Shown here piece after piece: positions 1 to 4,457 of a stretch of DNA of 6,625 bases; position 1 is the stretch's first letter; each line of letters starts with the position of its first letter. Made by a program: the position numbers and the translations under genes. The notes under the pieces are model-generated. The model did not search any database. It saw nothing but the letters and a program-made list of their open reading frames with translations, and was not told the DNA's origin. Origin of the DNA: a bacterium (lineage in GTDB: Bacteria > Desulfobacterota > Deferrisomatia > Deferrisomatales > BM512); NCBI GenBank assembly GCA_009724975.1, contig SRXB01000117.1, forward strand, positions 1 through 6,625. Direction: 5' to 3'.

Positions 1-1019
1 TCGTCGTTCGTCTCCTCGGCCCTCATTTCGCCGTATTTCTCTATCGCCTGCGCCATGGTGAGGCGCGCCCACCCGTGGGAGAAATCAATCTCCTTTTCCT
101 GGTAGACGATTTTGTGGCTTCCGGTCACCTCCACCGACATCTGCGAAAAAAGGTTTTCGGTGATGTCCATGAGGTCTTCGTAGGTGGCGTAGGCCTGGTA
201 AAACTCCAGCATGGTGAATTCGGGGTTGTGCTGGAGGGAGAGCCCCTCGTTGCGGAAGTTGCGGTTTATCTCGAAAACCCTCTCCATGCCGCCCACGATG
301 AGCCTTTTAAGGTAAAGCTCCGGCGCTATGCGAAGGTAGAGGGTCATGCCCAGGGCGTTGTGGTGGGTTACGAAGGGGCGCGCCGTCGCGCCGCCGGGTA
401 TGGGCTGCATCATCGGCGTTTCCACCTCAAGGAAATCCCTGCCGTGGAAGAAGTTGCGGATAAAGGCGACTATCTTGCTGCGCGTCTTGAAGGTGTCGCG
501 GACCTCGGGGTTTATGATGAGGTCTACGTAGCGCTGGCGGTAGCGCGTCTCTTTGTCGGTGAGGCCGTGCCATTTTTCTGGCAGTGGGCGAAGGCTCTTG
601 GAGAGGAATCTAAGGGTCTTCACCTCAAGGGTGAGTTCGCCGGTGCGGGTGAAGAACGCCCGCCCCTCGACCCCGAGGATATCGCCTATGTCGTATTTTT
701 TGAAGGCTTCGTAGTTTTCCTCGCCGATGGCGCTTTTCTGCACCAGCACCTGCATAAGGCCGGTGCGGTCGGAGAGGTGGACGAAAGCGGCCTTGCCGAA
801 ACTTCTAACCGCCATCACGCGGCCAGCCACCGAGTAGTTTTTGTGCTCGGCCTCAAGAATCTCGGGGGTAAGGTCAGCGCATTCGTCCTTTACCTTCTGG
901 GCGGTGTCGGCGGGGGTAAAATCGTTGGGGTAAGGGTTTTGGCCAGCTTCGCGCATAGCCTCGGCCTTGTCGAGGCGGACGCGGATGAGCGGGCTGTCAT
1001 AGCGGGATTGGGAGTCCAT
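1..1019 (-). CDS. lysS: Lysine--tRNA ligase, class II (3' end beyond window)
   Basis: Class II lysyl-tRNA synthetase, a cytoplasmic enzyme that activates lysine with ATP and charges tRNA-Lys. The frame was read directly from the minus strand: 339 residues are visible from the ATG at 1019, of about 490-510 usual for the family, so the C-terminal third lies off the left edge. Residues 63-145 match the OB-fold anticodon-binding domain (YSVAGRVMAVRSFGKAAF, then HLSDRTG). The catalytic core begins with RYRQRYVDLI at 159-168. Motif 1 contains FLEVETPMM (196-204) and motif 2 contains ERVFEINRNFRNEG (246-259), followed by the LysRS-typical HNPEFTMLEF (264-273). Motif 3 is not in the window. The start has an AAGGA Shine-Dalgarno about ten bases upstream, a little far. 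The gene follows ymdB by 47 bases with no evident terminator or promoter, so it is probably co-transcribed with rny-ymdB. Family assignment is very secure. Confidence 0.97.
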   Translation of the reverse strand, partial: MDSQSRYDSPLIRVRLDKAEAMREAGQNPYPNDFTPADTAQKVKDECADLTPEILEAEHKNYSVAGRVMAVRSFGKAAFVHLSDRTGLMQVLVQKSAIGEENYEAFKKYDIGDILGVEGRAFFTRTGELTLEVKTLRFLSKSLRPLPEKWHGLTDKETRYRQRYVDLIINPEVRDTFKTRSKIVAFIRNFFHGRDFLEVETPMMQPIPGGATARPFVTHHNALGMTLYLRIAPELYLKRLIVGGMERVFEINRNFRNEGLSLQHNPEFTMLEFYQAYATYEDLMDITENLFSQMSVEVTGSHKIVYQEKEIDFSHGWARLTMAQAIEKYGEMRAEETND

Positions 1020-1066
1020 TTTTTAGTTTTCCTTGTCCTATCAAAAGCGTCGGCGGTGCCGCGCAA

Positions 1067-1846
1067 TCAGCGTTTTTCGCTTCTCTGAACTCTCTTTATC
1101 GAGAGGCATCCGCCCTTTTCAACTTCCAAAAACACGGCGTTCAGCGTCCCCTTCCCCTCCGCGCTAGGCGAGGTGACGGGAAGGCTGGTCAAAAAGCGCC
1201 GTAGCGCCGCCTTTTTCTCGATGCCGATGACCGAATCGGCGTCGCCGGTCATGCCTGCGTCGCTTATGAAGCCGGTTTTGCCCGCCAGAATCTTCTCGTC
1301 GGCGGTTTGTACGTGGGTGTGGGTTCCTATTACCGCGCTCACCCTGCCGTCGAGGAAAAATCCCATCGCCGCCTTCTCGCTGGTGGCCTCGGCGTGGAAA
1401 TCGACGATTATCTCCTCCGCCCCCTCGGCTTTCATCTCCGCCACCGCCCTCTCCGCGGCAACAAAAGGGCTGTCGACCGGAGACATGAAGACCCTGCCGA
1501 CGAGGTTTAACACCCCGACCTTCACGCCCTTCGCCTCCGTTATCCGCCAGCCTTTTCCCGGGGTGGAGGGGGCGTAGTTTTCGGGGCGGACAAGACGCGC
1601 CGAGTCTATAACCTCGGCCACTTCGCGCCTGTCGAAAATGTGGTTGCCGCCGGTGATGATATCGACCCCCGAGCCTATTATCGCCTTCATGTTGGCGGGG
1701 GTTAGGCCGAATCCCTTGGCGGCGTTTTCCCCGTTCGCTATCACGAGGTCGGGCGAAAACTCTTTTTTAACCTCGGGCAGGAGGTTTTTCAGCGCCTCAA
1801 GCCCCGAACCGGCGACGATGTCGCCGATGAAGAGTATTTTTATCAC
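1067..1846 (-). CDS. ymdB: YmdB-family (TIGR00282) metallophosphoesterase
   Basis: Calcineurin-like dinuclear metallophosphoesterase of the YmdB/DR1281 family. Characterised members hydrolyse 2',3'-cyclic and 3',5'-cyclic nucleotides; Bacillus YmdB affects biofilm and motility choice. The 259-residue length is normal for the family. All expected metal ligands are visible: D9 in IGDIV, E40 and N41 in NGEN, N68 in GGNH, H151 in DFHAEATSEK, and H176 and H178 in GTHTHVQTAD. H69 is the likely catalytic histidine. No signal peptide or membrane segment is seen, so it is cytosolic. The start is GTG at 1846-1844. It overlaps the TGA stop of rny (GTGA), which points to translational coupling; the Shine-Dalgarno (GGTGG) is weak, consistent with that. 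The rny-ymdB pairing is conserved in many bacteria, suggesting a role linked to RNA turnover. The actual substrate cannot be read from the sequence. Confidence 0.95.
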   Translation of the reverse strand: MIKILFIGDIVAGSGLEALKNLLPEVKKEFSPDLVIANGENAAKGFGLTPANMKAIIGSGVDIITGGNHIFDRREVAEVIDSARLVRPENYAPSTPGKGWRITEAKGVKVGVLNLVGRVFMSPVDSPFVAAERAVAEMKAEGAEEIIVDFHAEATSEKAAMGFFLDGRVSAVIGTHTHVQTADEKILAGKTGFISDAGMTGDADSVIGIEKKAALRRFLTSLPVTSPSAEGKGTLNAVFLEVEKGGCLSIKRVQRSEKR

Positions 1847-3396
1847 TTGGCGAAGTCCACCGCGCGCGTTTCGCGTATGACGGTGATCTTTATCTGGCCC
1901 GGGTAGTTCAGCTCCTGCTCGACCTTGCGGGCTATGTCCTTGGCAAGGAGGAAGGAGCCGTCGTCGTCGACCTTGTCGCTCATGACCATGATGCGAAGCT
2001 CCCTGCCCGCCTGTATGGCGAAGGATTTGGCGACGACGTCGAAGGAGTTGGCGATTTTTTCGAGGTCTTCCAGCCTGCGCACGTAGGTCTCTATCATCTC
2101 GCGGCGCGCGCCGGGCCTGGCGGCGCTCAGCGCGTCGGCGGCCTGCACCAGCACGTCGAGGATGGAACTGGCGGGGATGTCGTCGTGGTGGCTGTGGATG
2201 GCGCTTATGACCTGCTTGGGCTCGCGGTATTTGCGGGCGAGGTCGGCGCCGATGACGGCGTGCGAGCCCTCTATCTCGTGGTCGACCGCCTTGCCTATGT
2301 CGTGCAGAAGTCCGGCGCGCTTGGCCATCTTGACGTTCAGCCCAAGCTCGGCGGCCATAACGCCGCAGAGGAAGGCGACCTCGATGGAGTGCTCAAGGAC
2401 GTTTTGCGCGAAGGAGGAGCGGAACTTTAGCCTGCCGAGGAGGGTTACAAGCTCGGAGGCTATGCCGTGAACCCCAACGTCGAAGGTGGCCTGCTCTCCG
2501 GCCTCCTGAATCTCCTTTTCGATGTCCTTTTCGGCCTTCTCCACGACCTCCTCGATGCGGGCGGGGTGGATGCGGCCATCGGCGATGAGCCTTTCAAGGG
2601 CCATGCGGGCCACCTCCCTGCGGACGGGGTTGTAGCCGGAGAGGAGAACGGTTTCGGGTGTGTCGTCGACGATGAGGTCTATGCCGGTGGCGGCTTCGAT
2701 GGCTCTGATGTTTCGGCCTTCGCGACCGATTATGCGGCCCTTCATCTCCTCGTTGGGGAGGTGGACCGATGAGACGGTCTTTTCAGCCACGTATTCGCCC
2801 GCGTAGCGCTGTATGGCGAGGCAGATGTATTCCTTGGCCTTCTTGTCGGCGGATTTCTTGGCCTCGTCCTCTATTTCGCGTATCGCCCTGGCGGCTTCGT
2901 GGCGCGCCTCGGAAAGGAGGTTGGATTTAAGCTCTTCCTTAGCCTCTTCGGCGGTCATGCCCGCGACCTTTTCGAGAGTCTGGTTGATTTCCTTCTCCAT
3001 CTCAGTGATTTTGTTCTGCTTTTTATCGAGGTCGCTCTGGCGCTGGGAGAGTTTCTTTTCGGTTTCGGCGAGGCGCTCGTCGCGCTTGTCCAGAGTCTCT
3101 TCCTTGCGGGTGATGTTCTCTTCTTTCTGCTGGAGGCGCTTTTCCTGCGAGGTTATCTCCTGGCGTTTGTCGTCGAATTCCTTTTCAAATTTGGAGCGCT
3201 GGGCCAAAAGCTCTTCTTTTATCTTGAGCTCGGCCTCTTTTTTGATTATCTCGGCCTGCTTGCGCGCCTCGGCGACCATTTCGCCAGCGTCGGCGGCCAC
3301 GTTCTGCGCGCCGGGGCCCTTTTTGAGGAGGATTACGGCGATGAGCACCGCCGAGAGTATCGCCAAAACGACGAGTGCTATGGTGGTAGGTTCCAA
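1843..3396 (-). CDS. rny: Ribonuclease Y
   Basis: RNase Y, a membrane-anchored endoribonuclease that starts mRNA decay and processing. The 517-residue length is close to the roughly 520 of the Bacillus enzyme. An N-terminal membrane helix spans about residues 5-25 and is followed by KK. A long, highly charged coiled coil rich in K, E and Q covers about 40-185. The KH RNA-binding domain contains GRIIGREGRN at 220-229. The HD domain has H336 in VLEHSIEV, the HD pair H365-D366 in LLHDIGKA, HSHHDD at 401-406 and D421 in QAADALSAARPGARRE. The start is TTG at 3396-3394, with AAGGGAG six bases upstream. The next in-frame methionine is residue 40, which would delete the membrane anchor, so the TTG start is well supported. 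The stop overlaps the ymdB start. A structured leader and a possible promoter lie upstream. The enzyme is expected at the inner face of the membrane. Confidence 0.97.
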   Translation of the reverse strand: MEPTTIALVVLAILSAVLIAVILLKKGPGAQNVAADAGEMVAEARKQAEIIKKEAELKIKEELLAQRSKFEKEFDDKRQEITSQEKRLQQKEENITRKEETLDKRDERLAETEKKLSQRQSDLDKKQNKITEMEKEINQTLEKVAGMTAEEAKEELKSNLLSEARHEAARAIREIEDEAKKSADKKAKEYICLAIQRYAGEYVAEKTVSSVHLPNEEMKGRIIGREGRNIRAIEAATGIDLIVDDTPETVLLSGYNPVRREVARMALERLIADGRIHPARIEEVVEKAEKDIEKEIQEAGEQATFDVGVHGIASELVTLLGRLKFRSSFAQNVLEHSIEVAFLCGVMAAELGLNVKMAKRAGLLHDIGKAVDHEIEGSHAVIGADLARKYREPKQVISAIHSHHDDIPASSILDVLVQAADALSAARPGARREMIETYVRRLEDLEKIANSFDVVAKSFAIQAGRELRIMVMSDKVDDDGSFLLAKDIARKVEQELNYPGQIKITVIRETRAVDFAK

Positions 3397-3412
3397 ATGG
3401 CTCTCCCTTCGT
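3397..3412 (-). promoter_or_regulatory. Strong ribosome binding site fixing the TTG start of rny
   Basis: AAGGGAG at 3409-3403 ends six bases before the TTG codon. It is a near-consensus Shine-Dalgarno at ideal spacing. No ATG is available at this position, and the membrane helix begins directly after the TTG, so this site decides the start. Confidence 0.75.
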
Positions 3413-3430
3413 CAAAGGAGCGCTGGCGCG

Positions 3431-3472
3431 CCCCTGAAAGCTGTGTGACACCGGAACGTTCAGCTTCTGGGG
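3431..3472 (-). promoter_or_regulatory. Imperfect hairpin in the rny leader
   Basis: On the minus strand CCCCAGAAGCTG (3472-3461) can pair with CAGCTTTCAGGGG (3443-3431). The stem is four G-C pairs, one A-A mismatch, three pairs, one bulged T and four more pairs, closing a 17-base loop. No T-run follows, so it does not look like a terminator. It lies 34 bases upstream of the rny start codon, within the leader of any transcript beginning at the TATAAT box. A role in mRNA stability or in control by RNase Y itself is conceivable but only inferred. Confidence 0.4.
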
Positions 3473-3506
3473 AGAGAGAATTGCCGTGGAGGAAGGAATC
3501 GAAAGG

Positions 3507-3512
3507 ATTATA
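3507..3512 (-). promoter_or_regulatory. Candidate -10 box (TATAAT) for rny-ymdB-lysS
   Basis: A perfect TATAAT reads on the minus strand about 110 bases before the rny start, and would give a leader of about 100 bases. No recognisable -35 hexamer sits 16-18 bases upstream; that stretch is the GC hairpin at 3521-3545 and a C-rich run. It could be an activator-dependent promoter or a chance match in this otherwise GC-rich gap. Confidence 0.35.
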
Positions 3513-3520
3513 GGGGAAAG

Positions 3521-3545
3521 GGGGCGCGGGCTCTCGCCCGACCCC
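3521..3545 (-). terminator. GC-rich hairpin downstream of 6S RNA, possible terminator
   Basis: On the minus strand GGGG, T, CGGGC, a GAGA tetraloop, GCCCG, CG, CCCC forms a nine-pair stem with a small internal asymmetry and a GNRA loop. It begins 13 bases after the closing stem of the 6S RNA. The bases that follow are CTTTCCCC and not a clean T-run, so as an intrinsic terminator it is weak. It could instead mark a processing or pause point between ssrS and rny. Confidence 0.45.
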
Positions 3546-3556
3546 GTATTTAATTT

Positions 3557-3738
3557 AGTTCCCCGCTTGTGCCGTGTCGGTTTGGTCCAGTTGAACCATT
3601 CCCGGAAAGGTGGGTGTCCCAGGGCGGTTTATCGGATCCCAGCTTAAGGGCGTGCCGGCCACAGCCTCGTGTAGACTCCCTATATAATCTTCGTTGGTTC
3701 AACAGCTTCCTTGTAGATCACGTACACAGCAGGGAAAT
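3557..3738 (-). ncRNA. ssrS: 6S RNA
   Basis: 6S RNA binds the sigma70 RNA polymerase holoenzyme by mimicking an open promoter, and lowers transcription in stationary phase. The ends pair as the family requires. TTCCCTGC (3736-3729) pairs with GCGGGGAA (3566-3559). The stem continues as TGTG (3728-3725) with CACA (3571-3568) and CGTG (3722-3719) with CACG (3576-3573). Inside, after an unpaired region of 15 and 13 bases, GTTGAACCA (3703-3695) pairs perfectly with TGGTTCAAC (3598-3590). TTGAACC/GGTTCAA blocks occur in proteobacterial 6S RNAs. The length, about 180 bases, equals the usual 180-190. It starts about ten bases after the zapA stop; zapA-ssrS adjacency is conserved across proteobacteria. 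No reading frame with family resemblance covers it. The exact ends are estimated from the stem to within a few bases. Confidence 0.88.
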
Positions 3739-3743
3739 TCTTT

Positions 3744-3772
3744 TCCCTAGGCGTTATGAATCTGGTTGTCGA
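3744..3772 (-). promoter_or_regulatory. Possible weak promoter for 6S RNA
   Basis: On the minus strand TCGACA (3772-3767), a 17-base spacer and TAGGGA (3749-3744) would place the transcription start near 3737, exactly where the 6S closing stem begins. The -35 is one base off consensus, but the -10 is poor (TAGGGA against TATAAT). The site overlaps the last codons and stop of zapA. The support is mainly positional; processing from a zapA transcript is an alternative. Confidence 0.3.
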
Positions 3773-4070
3773 GCCCTTTTAGCTTTTCAAGCATGGCGTC
3801 GGCCCTTTTGGAGACCTCGTCGGCCAGCTCGATGAGCCCTTCGTCGTTTCGAGGGGCCTGCGCGGGCTCCCTGGCCGCCGCCAGGCTTTCGCTGGCTAGA
3901 TCCAGCGCTGCCAGAACGGCTACTTGCAGCGGCGACGCCGAGGGGGAAGCGTTTGAGACCTCTTTCATCCGCGAGTCGACCATCCTTGCGAGTTCACGGA
4001 CGAAATTCTCGTCCATGTCGACCCGCAGGGAGTAAATATCGCCGTAGATGTCAACTTCGCATATTTTCAA
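3747..4070 (-). CDS. zapA: Cell division protein ZapA
   Basis: ZapA cross-links FtsZ protofilaments and stabilises the Z-ring at midcell. The 107-residue length is typical. The N-terminal head has the family pattern DIYGDIYSLRVDMDENFVRELA (split here as 7-19 and 20-28), followed by an amphipathic helix with VDSRMKEV (31-38). SPLQVAVLAALDLASE (46-61) leads into the C-terminal coiled coil, with heptad-like leucines to about residue 100. The start is TTG at 4070-4068, with GGAG seven bases upstream. The codon overlaps the TGA stop of the preceding zapB-like gene (TTGA), so translation is probably coupled. The ATG slightly downstream is out of frame. Its position directly before the 6S RNA gene supports the identification, since zapA-ssrS is a conserved pair. 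Confidence 0.92.
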   Translation of the reverse strand: MKICEVDIYGDIYSLRVDMDENFVRELARMVDSRMKEVSNASPSASPLQVAVLAALDLASESLAAAREPAQAPRNDEGLIELADEVSKRADAMLEKLKGLDNQIHNA

Positions 4071-4321
4071 TCTTCCGCTCCGGCTGAAGCCCTTTCAAGC
4101 TCCCTGAGTCTTGCGACGACAACTTCGATTCGTGCCAGGCTCTGGCGCGCCTTCAAATCCTTCGCGCCCAGAAGCTCAAGCTCTTCTTTCAATTCCCTGA
4201 TTTCGAGCGACTGCCCCAGCAGCCTCTCTCGGAGATCCTTGTTCTCCTCCCTGAGCCGGACGAATTCTTCCGCGAATCGGCTCAGTTCTCTCTCAAGAAG
4301 TTCCAGTTTTTCCAATTGCAT
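4067..4321 (-). CDS. Small coiled-coil protein, ZapB-like, in operon with zapA
   Basis: An 84-residue protein that is almost entirely predicted coiled coil. It is rich in E, L and R, with leucine/isoleucine heptads from LEKLELLERELSRF through FVRLREENKDLRERLLGQ and IRELKEELELL. A short helix VVVARLRELE precedes a small acidic tail. There is no membrane segment or catalytic motif. Size, composition and position immediately before zapA with a three-base overlap fit the ZapB-like proteins encoded next to zapA, which bind ZapA and help organise the Z-ring. Coiled coils carry little family-specific sequence, so function rests on context. I chose the ATG at 4321 because GGAG lies six bases upstream. 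An in-frame ATG at 4333 (four residues longer) has no well-placed Shine-Dalgarno and would lie almost at the predicted transcription start. Confidence 0.8.
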   Translation of the reverse strand: MQLEKLELLERELSRFAEEFVRLREENKDLRERLLGQSLEIRELKEELELLGAKDLKARQSLARIEVVVARLRELERASAGAED

Positions 4322-4331
4322 AGAATTCTCC
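4322..4331 (-). promoter_or_regulatory. Ribosome binding site deciding the zapB-like start
   Basis: GGAG (4331-4328) is followed by AATTCT and then the ATG at 4321, a six-base spacing. The upstream ATG at 4333 has only AGG one base away, too close to work as a Shine-Dalgarno. Confidence 0.65.
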
Positions 4332-4344
4332 ATGCCTGCCGTGA

Positions 4345-4373
4345 ATACTATCCGGCGTCAATGTGAAAGTCAA
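4345..4373 (-). promoter_or_regulatory. Sigma70-type promoter of the zapB-like/zapA operon
   Basis: On the minus strand TTGACT (4373-4368) is separated by exactly 17 bases from TAGTAT (4350-4345). Each hexamer is one base from consensus (TTGACA, TATAAT counted at the conserved T, A and final T positions). The predicted transcription start is near 4337, giving a leader of about 16 bases to the ATG at 4321. It lies in the gap between polA and the zapB-like gene. It may also feed the 6S RNA and rny by read-through. Confidence 0.75.
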
Positions 4374-4393
4374 GCGCAAAGGTCGCTTCGCGC
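4374..4393 (-). terminator. Stem-loop between polA and the zapB-like promoter
   Basis: On the minus strand GCGCGAAG, loop CGAC and CTTTGCGC form an eight-pair stem with one G-T pair and a four-base loop. It directly abuts the -35 hexamer of the next promoter. No T-run follows (TTGACTTTCA), so it would be at best a weak or Rho-assisted terminator of polA. It may equally be 3'-end protection or an operator-like inverted repeat. Confidence 0.35.
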
Positions 4394-4438
4394 CATGCCA
4401 AAAGCCTTTAAATCAGCCCCTAAAACCCCTTTTTGGAA

Positions 4439-4457
4439 GCGAGTTTTTTTTACTCGC
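4439..4457. other. Inverted repeat with A/T loop spanning the polA stop
   Basis: GCGAGT (4439-4444) and ACTCGC (4452-4457) form a perfect six-pair stem around seven T (plus strand) or seven A (minus strand). The polA TAA stop lies at 4452-4450, inside it. In the polA mRNA this is a hairpin with an all-A loop and no U-tract after it, so it is not a canonical terminator in the coding direction. Confidence 0.4.

Noticed and set aside
75..1088. Plus-strand open frame of 337 codons opposite lysS
   Set aside because: It lies entirely antisense to a textbook LysRS and has no recognisable domain. Long antisense frames are common in GC-rich genes with strong third-position bias.
3424..3431. GGCGCGCC palindrome upstream of rny
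   Set aside because: An eight-base GC palindrome is expected by chance in GC-rich DNA and has no repeat partner or site context here.
3185..3451. Minus-strand frame of 88 codons at the rny start in another frame
   Set aside because: It overlaps the RNase Y N-terminus out of frame and is Arg/Gly-rich without any pattern of a real protein.
2899..3513. Plus-strand open frame that looks like a multi-pass, hydrophobic protein
   Set aside because: It is the reverse complement of the RNase Y coiled coil; Lys/Glu-rich codons read backwards give Phe and Leu, creating false membrane segments.
3677..3702. TTGAAC and TATATA inside the 6S region as an internal promoter
   Set aside because: The spacing between them is only about ten bases, far too short, and both elements fall inside the RNA whose TTGAACC block is explained by pairing.
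3569..3835. Short plus-strand open frame of 88 codons across the 6S region and zapA end
   Set aside because: It is antisense to the 6S RNA and zapA; composition is irregular and no Shine-Dalgarno precedes it.
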